From Haemaphysalis longicornis (lineage: Eukaryota; Arthropoda; Arachnida; Ixodida; Ixodidae): DNA of 64,000 bases. Location: assembly GCA_013339765.2 (NCBI GenBank), contig CM023448.1:22151295-22215294 (forward strand). The letters are read 5' to 3'. The notes under the pieces are model-generated. The model was not told the origin of the DNA. It did no database searches and was given only the letters and a program-made list of their open reading frames with translations. Made by a program: the position numbers and the translations under genes. Shown here piece after piece: positions 1 through 10,800 of this stretch (position 1 is its first letter; each line of letters opens with the position of its first letter).

Positions 1-18
1 TACGTAACTGCGCAAGAA

Positions 19-828
19 TCAGGGCCCGTGACTACGAGATCTTGGGGTTTTTCCTGCGGCCAAGAGTGCCGCAATACTCTTTTGACGACTAGGATGCAGG
101 CAGAAGCGGCGTAACATCCATGTCCTCATTAGAGTTTCGGGGTGTTGACGGTATGGAGGTCGCACGACGCTAACCCCGCCACGGGTTTGATGGGATGCCA
201 GGAGATCTCGCCACCTCATCATTTGATATAGTGGATATGGCAGCGGAAGAGGGCCACCCGCTTCCACACCCATCTCCACCGGAGTTTCGGCGTCAGACGG
301 AAAACAAGCGCTAAATAAAAACACAGGACGAGAAGTGGACGCGACAAGCGCTATCCCGTCCACTCTTCGTCCTGTGTTTTTATTTAGCGCTAGTTTTCCG
401 TCTGACGATGAACCAACACGCCCAAACCTTTTCCGTTCTGGAGATTCGGCGGCCAAGTCTGCGAAGTGGTGATTCAAACGCCAGTTTCAATTTGTTCTAT
501 TCTTGTGCAATACCTCCGACCGCAGCCGGAGATGCAATAGTTGTCTGGGCTTCCAAAGGCAGCACTTTGGGGAAGAGGGCGGGAACGAGACAGTTTCGCT
601 GACCTGCGTACCCGCGGAAACCAGACGCCGCTCTACTTCCTGGCGGGCCGCGTCAGCGTAGCTCCCTGAAGGAAGAAGTGCATACTGTTTTCGTGCTTCT
701 GGAAATGACAGAGTGTGTGTTACTTTGCGTTTAATGATCTCTCTTTCATGTTTCAATTTCTGGCCCTGGAACAACCGCAGCCTTGGAACATACATTCTAC
801 GGCGTATATATTCGAAACATAGACGCAT
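19..828 (-). pseudogene. I-clade LINE ORF1 relic (C-terminal half)
   Basis: This is a decayed fragment of the gag-like ORF1 of an I-clade LINE, read on the minus strand. The open stretch at 487-828 contains YADAARQEVERRLV and EIIKRKVT. These match the region after the zinc knuckles in the better preserved copy at 11427-12209 (YADAARRGTERRLV, EIINMKVT). Further downstream, around 111-127 (minus), EDMDVTP corresponds to the DDMEVTP near the end of that ORF1. ORF1 proteins of this clade bind element RNA in the ribonucleoprotein particle. The copy has frameshifts and stops, no zinc knuckles in the window, and is interrupted by a foldback insertion at 293-439. The long minus-strand open frame that runs through the hairpin is a chance fusion, not a protein. 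Confidence 0.6.
293..439 (+). mobile_element. Penelope-like hairpin insertion A (147 bp)
   Basis: Two 51-bp arms, 291-341 and 357-407, are inverted repeats of each other with about three mismatches around a 15-base loop. They are followed by a short single-copy end (408-439) carrying ATGAACCAACACGCCC. The insertion is bracketed by 12-bp near-identical direct repeats, GGAGTTTCGGCG at 281-292 and GGAGATTCGGCG at 440-451, read as a target-site duplication. The arm contains the AACACAGGACG core also seen in the insertion at 41004. The end module resembles the 3' end of the PLE relic at 42035-42690. Assignment to PLEs is inference from that similarity. The insertion has no coding capacity. Confidence 0.6.
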
Positions 829-839
829 TCGTTGTCCGC

Positions 840-1892
840 TCTGTAAGGCGAAACCAAACTAACACTGTGCTAGTATCGGCTCTGAGCAAAGTGGCAGTTA
901 AAGAGGGATGTCTGCTCTGTGAGCGAAAGGAGAGAAAAATAACTTAAACTGAAGGTAGAATTCACTTGTTTCTGGTGTGTTCGGAGGTGGCAGAAGTGAT
1001 ATGCTGCTGCTGTTACCGTCTCCCGTAACAGCTGTCAGGAAGCGCGCAGAACGGTGTCCCCAGATAGAATTCGTCGGCGTTTTTCGAAATATAATTTCAA
1101 GATCCTGATTGATCTCCTGTCGAGCGGGGGTGGTTTTGCGCGGGGTTTTTGTAGTATTCAACTTTCCTACTACTTTGTGCTTCCCTTATGCCGACTTTTA
1201 CTTCAGTGTCGAGGCAGTAAAGGGCCAAAATGTTTCAGTAAAATGTAAAGTACAGCAATCCGAGACATTTTTCAGCAAAAATCAGGTGCAAACAGGTGGG
1301 CCCTTGAAAGGCTGGGAAAACGGGCCTACCATCACCTACTTTTCCGTCTACAAGTGTTATATGTGAAGGTAACGTTATAGCAACAAAATTGACGAAGTGT
1401 AACGTTATAGCAGCAAAATTCACAAAGATAACAACTCAATGCAACCGTGAAGTAATCAATGCAACCAGCTGTTCGCGTTGACATGTTTCCTTTGTTTCCC
1501 AAGTTGGTGTAATCAAGCGCACGGTATTTTTAATGCCGCAGCAAACTCACGCCACATTTTCGGGTTACAAAAAGAACGAGTTCAGTTAAGGTAATTTTAC
1601 TTCACGCTACGCAATGTAAAAGTCTCCACACGTAAGATGGAAACGTTGGTGCAGGCGGATGAAATGATCAACACTTACAGGGGAAGATCCACAATTGAAA
1701 GCGAATCCACTTTTAGGCAAATGGCAATTGCGACAGTTTTAATTATTCGTGTGTACAAAAAAACTGGGCCCATCTCCCCGCGAGGGGGACTCGAGTAAAT
1801 GCGTCGCATAGGGGGTGGGTGTATTGCGTTAACGTTTAGTGTTTGGGGAGTTGGTGGTAGTGAATGCGTTGTATCAGCAGATTCTTGACGTA
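840..1892. other. No recognisable gene
   Basis: I see no coding similarity here apart from the small duplication at 1370-1429. The open frames present are short, overlapping and without motifs. Confidence 0.5.
1370..1429. repeat. Two-copy 30-bp tandem duplication
   Basis: The unit beginning TAACGTTATAGCA occurs at 1370-1399 and again at 1400-1429 with a few substitutions (AACAAAATTGACGAAG versus AGCAAAATTCACAAAG). No function is evident. Confidence 0.7.
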
Positions 1893-2189
1893 GTTTGAAT
1901 GAGTCAAGGATATAAGGCGCGTTTGTAGCCTTTTATTCTGTGTCGGCTTTCTGGCGCAGTGGGTAGAGCACCATGTACATTGCGTTCCGCCCGCAGGGTC
2001 GAGGGATCGAAACCAGGCGCCGGATAGTATTTTTTTATATAGTGTGAATGAGTCAAGGATATAAGGCGCGTTCGTAGCCTCCCATTCTGCGTCGGCTTTG
2101 TGGCGCAGTGGGTATAGCACCATGTACATTCCGCCCGCAGGGTCGAGGGATCGAAACCAGGCGCCGAATAGTATTTTTTTATATATAGT
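1893..2189 (+). repeat. Tandem tRNA-derived SINE units (2 x ~149 bp)
   Basis: Two head-to-tail units start with GTTTGAATGAGTCAAGG (1893) and GTGTGAATGAGTCAAGG (2042). Each holds an internal Pol III type 2 promoter: an A-box-like TGGCGCAGTGGGTAGAGCA and a B-box-like GGGATCGAAACC, followed by CAGGCGCC and a T-rich stretch. That is the layout of a tRNA-derived SINE or tRNA pseudogene. The second unit lacks four bases (GCGT) present in the first and has GTATAGC instead of GTAGAGC. Tandem dimers could arise by unequal crossing-over or by retrotransposition of a dimeric transcript. No flanking target duplication was found. Confidence 0.6.
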
Positions 2190-2385
2190 GTAGGGGGAGG
2201 GGTGCGGACAACGACGGTGCGGACTACGACTACGGACGTCAACGCGGTGACATCGTGAGTTACTGAAATGCTCTGCATTTAAAAAGATGGGTTGCTTATT
2301 GTAAGGCAACTCCGCAAGTCTGCTGAGTGCCGAGTGTGTAGCCTTTCCCTCTGCGCATACAGACAAGTGAAGTGCTACAATAAGG

Positions 2386-2672
2386 CATTTGCACAGTGGC
2401 GGTGGTGACAGAAGTATCAACGCTGAAGTAACCGCTGCCTCTGAACTTTGCAGCTTCCAGCGAAGCAAGCCCAGCCGTAAAGTGGATCCGGGTGATATTG
2501 CCGCCACACAGGGATCATCGATAGTTTGCCTGTACGCCCATCTGGAAAATTACGTCACCAGCGCAGACAGGATAAATCGACTACACCCAGCCGGACCCGA
2601 CACATTTGCACAGTGGCGGTGGTGACAGAAGTATCAACGCCGAAGTAGCCGCTGCCTCTCCACTTTGCAGGT
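2386..2672 (+). repeat. 217-bp-spaced direct repeat upstream of CR1 ORF1
   Basis: About 70 bp beginning CATTTGCACAGTGGCGG recurs at 2386-2457 and 2603-2672, with differences such as CGCTGAAGTAACC versus CGCCGAAGTAGCC. The repeat lies 100-390 bp before the ORF1 start at 2775. It may be a partial tandem duplication of the LINE 5' UTR, comparable with the promoter monomers of some LINEs; that role is inferred only from position. Confidence 0.55.
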
Positions 2673-2774
2673 TGGTGTAAATTAGACTGCCCCTATGTAC
2701 CTTTTCTATATATTGTCACCACTGCCACTGTCAGTGCAATTGCTTTTCTTGAGCTATTTCATGTACGTGGCGTA

Positions 2775-3685
2775 ATGGCGAATAACGTTCCATGTTTGGT
2801 CTGTAACGAGCCACTTTTCGATAAGGGCTCTAACGTGATATGCGTCAAGTGCGACTGTGTCTATCACCTTGGATTATGCTCTGGCCTTTCTAAGAGCAAG
2901 AAAAAGTGGACATGCCATGCATGCCTTGTTTCGGCAAACCGTACTACCGATGGTGTTCAACAATACAAGCATAATTCCGCGCTGGAAACAGTTCTGTTAA
3001 CTATAAATAGAAAGCTTTCAGACCTACCACAGATTAGAAGCAAGGTCGGTTCTCTAATGAAAACGAAGAACACAGTTGAAAACATGGAAAAATCGGTGCT
3101 GTTGTTATCACAAGTAGATGACGTGTTAGAAAGAATGAAAGAGCAAGCGACTGAAATAACCACCGTGAAAACTAAAGTCGAACGGATGGCCGCTGGCAAC
3201 ACAAGGAATGATCTGCTGAAATTACAGCAGCTGGTTAACAGCCTTGAGCAATACAGCAGGAGACAAAACATTGAGATACATGGTCTGCCGCTAACTGCCA
3301 ACGAAGACTTGATGAGCAAAGTAAATGATCTCGCCATATAGAACTGAAACTTGCTCCGTTAACTGAAGCGGACATTGAAGGCCTCCACAGGCTGCCGTCT
3401 AAGCCAAATAAGATTCCAGCTGTGATCCTCCGTTTTTCGTCACGCATCACTCGGGACGAATGGATGGAGCAACGGAGTCACCTGAAAGCTACTAAGCCTG
3501 TTGTATATTTCTTGGACAACTTGACTTCGCTGAACAAGAAGCTGCTTTGGATGATGAGAGAAAGACGCCCAGAAAAGCAGTACCAGTATGCGTGGCACGT
3601 TGAGGGAAAGCTGTTTGCCCGCAAGGAAGGCGGTCAGCGTGCCATTCGTATCGACAGCGAAGCTGACCTTGACAAGATATGCTAG
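2775..3685 (+). pseudogene. CR1-like LINE ORF1 protein, frameshifted
   Basis: Residues 1-60 from the ATG at 2775 form a PHD-like zinc finger with spaced Cys/His pairs (CLVC, CVKCDCVYH, WTCHACL). Residues about 75-165 are heptad-rich and probably a coiled coil, ending in the conserved block LEQYSRRQNIEIHGLP. A frameshift near 3340 moves the reading to a second frame (3422-3685) that holds the C-terminal domain with WHVEGKLFARKEGG and IDSEADLDKI. Proteins of this type coat LINE RNA. Two other CR1-like copies in the window carry the same C-terminal domain (near 46733-47150 and 23839-24042, both minus). The shift makes this copy non-functional. The ATG start was chosen because the zinc finger begins immediately after it. 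Confidence 0.75.
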
Positions 3686-4783
3686 GCGTCAAACTTTATG
3701 TGTCCTGCTGAATTGTTCTTTCACTCCAAGGCAGATGCCCTAACAGAACAGAAACGTTTGATCGCCTTGTTAAATCCTTGTGTGTTAGCAAAAATAACAC
3801 CTTTCAGTTTTTCATGTCCGTATCCGGAGTTTAAAATCGAAAGTGTCTCAAATTGACCATGTTTTGCAAACACGTGCATGTAGCTTTGACGTGCTTGCGT
3901 TCACCGAGACATGGTTTAGAGAGGAACATTACGCCGTAGCTTTGCAGGGGTAGAAGACAGAGGGCGGGTACCAAACCAATCGAAAAGGAGGTGGAACGCC
4001 AATTTACATCAAAGATAACATAACATATGAAGTGCTCCTAGAACTTTCCAGTGTTTGCAATGACTAGGAGTCGGTGTTTTCAAACAATTATTTTGTCAGT
4101 TTATCTCCCTCCATCCGGTAATATTCAGTAATTCTTGAATTTTCTTACCACTTCCTTTGAATAGCATTCCAATTCAATCTTCCCATTATTCTTGTCGGTG
4201 ACCTACCTTGCAGCGTCAAAATTTCCAAAGTATTATCGAATCGTTTTTTGCCGTACTTTATGTGTTTCACCAACGAGAATCACTTTGGAAAGTGCGACGG
4301 TTATTGATTTGTGCGTCGCCAGTTTTGAACCAAGTACTGTTCATGCAGGTATAATGTCGGTCGACTAAGCAACCATTTAAATTTTTTTTGTTTCTTTGAA
4401 AATGTTAGAAATAAGAAAATTGTACAGGATAAACCTGTATTCTCCCGTAAATTCACTGTCAGCCTTGCATGCTTTTCATCTGTTTCAGTTGTTTTACCTT
4501 ATTGTCTTCCAACACACACTGGAATGACGTGTATATTGCGAGGAATCCTGATCTGTCTTACGATCTTTTTATTAGCAAAGTTAAACAACGCTATCATAAT
4601 GCATTCCCACTGCAACCGATTAAAAAATACAGGCAGTCCAGAAAACCATGGGTATCACGTAAATTGTGCAAAAGAACTAAAGCGAGAGATAAGCTCTTTG
4701 ATAAGTTCATTCACGAAAAAGATGCCCAAATATTTTCTCACTACAAGTGTTTAAGGAACAAGCTCAATTCTGACCTTCGAAAA

Positions 4784-4987
4784 TTGATTGATTGATTGTA
4801 GGGTTTAACGCGCCGACGCATCGAAGGCGATGAGGCGCGCCGTAGTGGAGGGCTCCGGATTAATTTCGACCACCTGGGGATCTTTAACGTGCGCCGAAAT
4901 CTCGTACACACGGGCGTTTTTGCTTTTCGCCTCCATCAGAAAAGCGGCCGCCGCGGCCGGGAATCGAACCCACGACCTCGTGCTCAG
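4784..4987 (-). mobile_element. Ruka-like SINE, 5'-truncated
   Basis: Minus-strand tRNA-derived SINE with B box (GGGTTCGATTCCC on the minus strand), the body shared with the copy at 43376-43619 and an (AATC)n tail, here seen as TTGATTGATTGATTG at the plus-strand left end. About 40 bp at the 5' end, including the A box, are missing. It is flanked by a perfect 12-bp target duplication, GACCTTCGAAAA, at 4772-4783 and 4988-4999. The insertion lies in the CR1 ORF2, between SDLRK and the repeated DLRKAKQQ. The name Ruka is from knowledge of ixodid SINEs. Confidence 0.85.
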
Positions 4988-6372
4988 GACCTTCGAAAAG
5001 CTAAGCAACAGTATTATAAATTAAAGTTCTCGTCTATCGCAACAGAACCCAAAAAACTTTGGAAACTAGCGAGGACTATCATCGGAAACCCTTTTACTTC
5101 AATCCCATCTACGCTCACGTTTGATGATAGAGAATATAGTAACGAATTTCTTGCCGAAAAATGTAATCAAGATTTTGTTACGTCATGTGTATCAGAAGCA
5201 GTATCTGAATCAAACGTTGATATTGATCACACAAATTTGTCTCTTTCCAATAACACTATTTTTCTCTCACCATGCACGGAAGTCGAAATAGATTCTTTTC
5301 TGCAATCTTTATGTAATAACACGTCGGCCGGTTACGACGACATTAAGGCTCAGCCTGTTAAAGCTGTCGCGAATTTTTCGTGCATGCCTTTGCTTCATAT
5401 TTTAATCAAGCGTTCACTACCGCCATCTTTCCGAATGCAATGAAAATTGCCAGAGTAGCAGTATTGCATAAATGGGTTCCAATGGACAATATCAACAACT
5501 ATAGACCCATTGCAGTCCTTCCAATTTTCTCGAATTTACTAGAATACTTAATAAAAAGGTTACCCAAATTTCTAGATTCGACTGCCGTGATTGTGGATCA
5601 ACAATTTGGCTTTCGTAAACACCGTTCTTCCGAAATGGCATTGTTAAATGTTAAAGAAAGGATACTGAATTATTTTGAAAATAAAGAATGTACCATTGGA
5701 CTTTTTCTAGATATTAGAAAGGCATTTGACTCCACTAAGCATGAGATATCGATAAACTTCCCTTCTATAGGATCAGAGGTGTTGCCTTGAATTTTCGCCG
5801 TAGTTACTTATCTGAACGCTTACAGTTTACCAGCTTCAATGGCTACCGATCGTCGACAAAAGGTATTTCCTGTGGAGTCCCTTAAGGTTCAATTTTGGGC
5901 CCACTGCTGTTTATTTTATACTTTAATGACATTGTACATATTCCTTCCACTCATGCTATTACGCTCTATGCCAATGATACTAGTGTGTTTTTTTTTTCTG
6001 GTCTGTCCTTCCGTAACTTAGAAACATCTGTTAACTGGCTCATTCAATTATCAAAGTGGTTGACTCTAAATAAACTTGAAATAATGGTCAGAAAAACAAA
6101 GTATGTTATTTTTAAACCTAGCAACAAGCTCGATGATTATGACCCTTTGTTAGAATTTCGGAACACTTCTATCGAATGGGTGCCGGCTTTTAAATTTCTA
6201 GGCATTCTTTTTGATGAAAACCTCAGTTGGACTCTTCATATTAGCAAGGTACAGGCCGTTGTGTCACGGAATGTTGGTTTGCTTTATAAAATTAGATGTC
6301 TGGTCCCGATCTGGCTCAGGCGCCAAATGCACTACGCGCTAGCCCAGTCTCATCTTCATCACTGTCTTTTAG

Positions 6373-6793
6373 CAGAGTCCTTCAATGCCTTTCTGGTCAT
6401 GAAACTTCGCCGTCACGCTATGGGAGAGCTTCGTACGCCGCCGCGCCGCGGCGCTTGTGTTGATCAGAGGGCAGCCGGGGGCGTGGTCAGAGCGCGTTTG
6501 GCAGGGAACGGACCACGGAGTAAGATAAAACAGACGCTCGCCGCCTTATCAGCAGTGCGCTTTCGCTTTATGTATCGTGCGCCGCTCAAATGGACTTATC
6601 ATTTTGTGAGTGGCGAAAAAATTTGGTGTGAATGGGCATGCTGCTACTGCGTTCCTGCCTGCCGGTCTGCCTACAGAGCAGCAGCGGCCACCCGATGCCC
6701 TCCGATCTGTGGTGTCGCCCCTCGCGGTAGCGTTTGTCCCCGTACGAAACTTGGCCGGGAGTTTCATGACCAGAGAAACATTGAAGGACTCTG
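6373..6793. mobile_element. 421-bp TIR element (MITE), copy 1
   Basis: The ends CAGAGTCCTTCAATG... and ...CATTGAAGGACTCTG are terminal inverted repeats of about 35 bp (perfect over the outer 15 bases). A 7-bp target duplication, CTTTTAG, lies at 6366-6372 and 6794-6800. Removing the element and one CTTTTAG joins HHCLL to VWGSTT in frame in the CR1 RT thumb, so the boundaries are firm. It has no transposase. A second, inverted copy lies at 61109-61533. CAG-starting TIRs resemble hAT elements, but hATs make 8-bp duplications, so the superfamily is left open. Confidence 0.9.
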
Positions 6794-7199
6794 CTTTTAG
6801 TATGGGGAAGCACGACGGCAACTAATTTAAACAGACTTCTAATACTGCAAAAAGAGCTCTTCGCTGCATTGAGAATGTACCTAGTACGCACCACTCTGCC
6901 CCGTTATTTTTGCAGCACGGTATTCTTACAATACATCAGTTGTTTTACCTTAAGCTTAGTCTTTATATTCGTAGGGAAATGTCGAAGAACTATTACTTTT
7001 AGAGCAATATATACCAGTGAATGTGCATTACGATCTTCGGCCGAGTTGTTTTAGGACGCCAACGATCCGAACAAACTATGGTATGCAAAAATTAGACGAC
7101 CAAATTTCCACCTATCTATGCACCCAGCTGTTCTATAATTACTGCAACACATCACGTCTTGGCTCGCGCTAAAGAAAAAAATTAAACATTACTTAATGT

Positions 7200-7820
7200 C
7201 GGGAATGTATGTATGTATGTTTGTGGTTTATTGGCGCAAGGGTTTCTAAGACCAAAGAGCGTCAGAACTATGTTACGTGGTCTTTCAATAGTCATGTTTG
7301 TGCTTAAAATATGTATGAAATGAGTGTGATATATCTTAAAATACTGTATATATGGGTGTAGAGGGCTCGTCCACTAAAGCATGAAGATATTCATAATGGT
7401 GGCTGGAATGGATTATGGGTGCAACGTGATGCACCTCGAGCCAAAGAGCATGCGACGAGAGTAGGCTTCCCGTGCGGACAAAGGGAGCATGAGGGCCTCA
7501 CTCACTGCTCGTAGGCTCTGAGGTCACGCACTGTACGAGATGAGTTTTAAAAACTTGATGTCTGCAAGATAACTTAAAAGACTTTTGTTTGTAAACATAG
7601 GTTCACCTCCTAAAGACAGTGAAGGATGTAGTGGAATGTTGTAGGTATATATTTTAGGGAAACGCCGTTTTTTGGCTTCTTTCAGAATGTACACTCAATT
7701 AACACATGGAGGACGGTGAGCCGTTCCCCACACTTGTTACAAACAGGTGGGAGTGTTGCATTCAAAAGATATGCGTGTGTAGCGTAAGTGTGGCCTATTC
7801 GCAGTCTGCAAATGGATATT
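7200..7820 (-). other. 3' UTR and ACAT-repeat tail of I-clade LINE
   Basis: Minus-strand non-coding sequence follows the RNase H region and ends in CCAATAAACCACAAACATACATACATACAT-type sequence at about 7204-7232. The (ACAT)n run at the junction with the plus-strand CR1 marks the 3' end of the minus-strand LINE. An AATAAA motif lies just inside it. No gene is seen. Confidence 0.6.
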
Positions 7821-10800
7821 TCAATGAATCTGTTTTGTTTTTCTGTTGTGTATCTTCCTAGGTTTGGTTTTTACTGAGTAGAGCTTGTCTGTGTGTGCGT
7901 CCCACATGTGCTGCCAGCATTTACGGATTCCCCTCCGGATTACTGGTTTCAGATCGAGGTGATGGACCTGCGCTACATCAACACCACTACGTAGAGCCGC
8001 CAAAGTGGCGTTCTGGTCAGCAATTTCATTGGCCCAGAATGCCACTGTGTCCAGGGATCCAGCAAACAATTATTTTTAGCTTTGACTTATAGGCAGTTAT
8101 AAGAGCTTTAAAAAGGCGGCTTAGAATAACGTTTTTTTGGGGCTTAAAGGAATCCAATGCAGTTACTACGCTTAGGGATTCTGTGTAGATGACTGATTTT
8201 TGTATTTTGTTCTGTGTAATGTGTTCCACTGGGATTAGAATACCATAGGCTTCTGCTGTAAAGATGCTAGAATTTCTGTTCAATGTCCTTGTGCTGGCAA
8301 AGTCCGGGCCATGTGCAGCACAGGACACAGAAGACCAAGAACTGGAAGCATCTGTGTAAAAAGAGGCGCATGGATATCTGTGTTGTAAACTTAAGAATTG
8401 CTGTAAAATCAATTCGCGGGGTGCACGACGCTTGTCAATTTGTTTAAAGGATGTGTCACAATGAATAGTTGACATGTCCCAAGGTGGGACTATATCGGCG
8501 ATACAGGTTTTTATGCCATCATCTAAAGACACCCCTATCTCCTCTGCAAGGCCTTTGACACGCAAGGCTACAGGGGCAGGGATCGACGGGCGCGCTAAAT
8601 ACAAATGGGCGGATGAGATGTCATTTTGTATAGAATTGCATGGGTGATTCGTCATAGACATTGCCCTAATAGTATATAGGAGTGCTGTATAAGCACGCTG
8701 GTGCTCTAGGCACCAGTGGTCGCATTCTACATAAAGACTCTGGATTGGACTTGTCCTGAAGGCTCAAGAGGCAAGGCGAAGGCCCAAATGTAGTACTGAG
8801 TCTAACATTTTTAAGGCAGTTTTAGACGCGGACCCGTATGTTGCACTTCCATAGTCTATACGTGACCTAACTAAACTCACAAAGAGACGTAGAAGGCAGT
8901 CTTTATCAGCACCATAAGACTGATGTGACAACACTTTTAAAATGTAATGGTGTTTAGGCATTTTTGTTTGAGTTTCTTTAAGTGCTCTACGTATGTTAGT
9001 TTTCCGTCAAGTACAACACCTAAAAACTTGTGTTCTTTCTTGACAGCAATCCGTTCTCCGTTCAGTGTGACATCGGGTTCTGGACGAATTCCACGCTGTC
9101 TTGTGAATAAAACACATTTACTTTTGTGAGGATTCAAGTTAAAACCATTTTCTTCCGTCTATTTTGCAAGCCTGTTCACACCTACCTGTATCTGCCTTTC
9201 ACATATGGACTGATTGCATGACCTAAAGCTTATTTGGATGTCATCAAGATACATTGAGTAGGAGATTGATGGTGGCAACGATTTCCCAAGTGAATTCATT
9301 TTAATTATAAACAGAGTACAGCTTAATACTCCACCCTGGGGAACCCCATTTTCTTGTATGTATGTTCTTGATACCACTGTCCCTACTCTTACCCTAAATG
9401 TCCGCTCCGACAAATAACTTTCAATAGTGTTTAGCATATGTCCAGACACACCGAATGCCTTGAGATCAAGCAGTATGCCGTAACGCAAAGTTGTGTCGTA
9501 TGCTTTTTCTAAGTCAAAGAAAACAGAAAGACAGTGCTGTTTGTGGATAAAAGCATCTTTGACATACGACTCAAAGGCAACTAGCTGGTAAGTTGTGCTT
9601 CGACCTGATCGGAAACCATCCTGACAACTGTCCAGGATGCCATTATATTCAAGAAAATGCATTAGCCTCTTATTTACCATTTTTTCAAAAACCTTTCCTA
9701 AGCAACTTTTTTTTGTCGGAGCTATTGGTCGGTAACTGGCAGGTAGTGAGGCATCTTTTGCCTGTTTTAATACGGCAACTACAATTGCTTCTCTCCAAGC
9801 TCTCGGAAAGTATCCCGCCGCCAATATTTTGTTGAACAAGTGCAAGAGTGTTCGGAGAGTTTCTGGGTGCAGATGTATCATTGTGTATGATATACTATCT
9901 GCCCCAGGCGCTGAAGCCTTACATGTTCCCAAGGCGACCAAAAGCTCTGTTATGGAAAATTCGGTGTTGTATGGTTCGTCAGATCTTTTGTTATCCCGAA
10001 TCCGTTTCTTCTCCATAGATGTTTTGTGTCGTAAGAAAGCATTCGTGTAATGAGCAGAACTCGATACATATGAAAAGTATTTCGCAAAGTGTGTTTGCCT
10101 GGTCCTCTAGGGTATCGCCTGTACTGTTGACCAAAGGTAGGGTGTGTGTTTTCCGTCCATTAAACTTTTTAATTCTGTTCCATACTTTGCCTGCATCCGT
10201 GTACGAGTTGATAGAAGTTACTAAAGAGCGCCATCTATCTCTTTTTGCATGCTGGCGAATCCGTCTTCCTTGTACTTTTGCACGTTTGAAGGAAATCAAG
10301 TTATGCGTACTGGGGTACCTGCGAAGGACACCCCACGCCTTATTTTAAGCCTGCTGTGCAAGCCTACACTCTTCATTCCACCACGGCCTCCTAGTGTTAG
10401 GTGTGGCACCAGATGTTTGCGGAATTGAGCCCGCGGCAGCATGAAGAATGTGTGAAGTCACCAGTTCACAGGCTTCGTCAATGCCCAAATAGCTTAAGAG
10501 CGTGTATGAAAGCTGAGATAATTGTTTAAATTTTAACCAATCAGCAGCAGATTCCTTAAACTTTTTATGGCAGATGGAACTGTTACGGGCTTTATCAATG
10601 CCTTTCAAGATGACAGGGAAGTGGTCGCTCCCATAGGGGTTGTCGTTCACTTCCCATTCAACAGCCGGAAAGAGGACAGAAGAGCCGATCGCCAAGTCTA
10701 TGTGTGAGTATGTATTGTGTGTAGTGTTGTAGTATGTCGGCTCTTTGTTGTTAAACAAACAAGCTCCGGATGAGAAGAGGAATTTTTCTATCAAGCGGCC

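Larger units (their letters stand above)
3790..7197 (+). pseudogene. CR1-like LINE ORF2 (endonuclease + reverse transcriptase), disrupted
   Basis: Endonuclease remnants appear at about 3840-4060 (LAFTETWF and a GGGTPIYIK-like block), with stops. The linker and RT follow at 4469-4783, 5000-5790 and 5895-6365, showing NYRPIAVLP, QQFGFRKHRSSEMALL, FLDIRKAFDS (RT domain A) and LYANDT (RT domain C, normally YADDT). The thumb resumes at 6794 with VWGSTTATN and LLILQKRALRCI, and the protein fades out at about 7190. The protein would nick target DNA and prime reverse transcription on it. It cannot work here: it has frameshifts near 5440 and 5790, a substituted catalytic position, an internal SINE (4784-4987) and an internal TIR element (6373-6793). 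The 3' end abuts the I-clade element at about 7200. Confidence 0.8.

Noticed and set aside
1836..2507. A 223-codon minus-strand frame with internal repeats
   Set aside because: The repeats are the two tandem tRNA-like SINE units read in antisense; not a protein.
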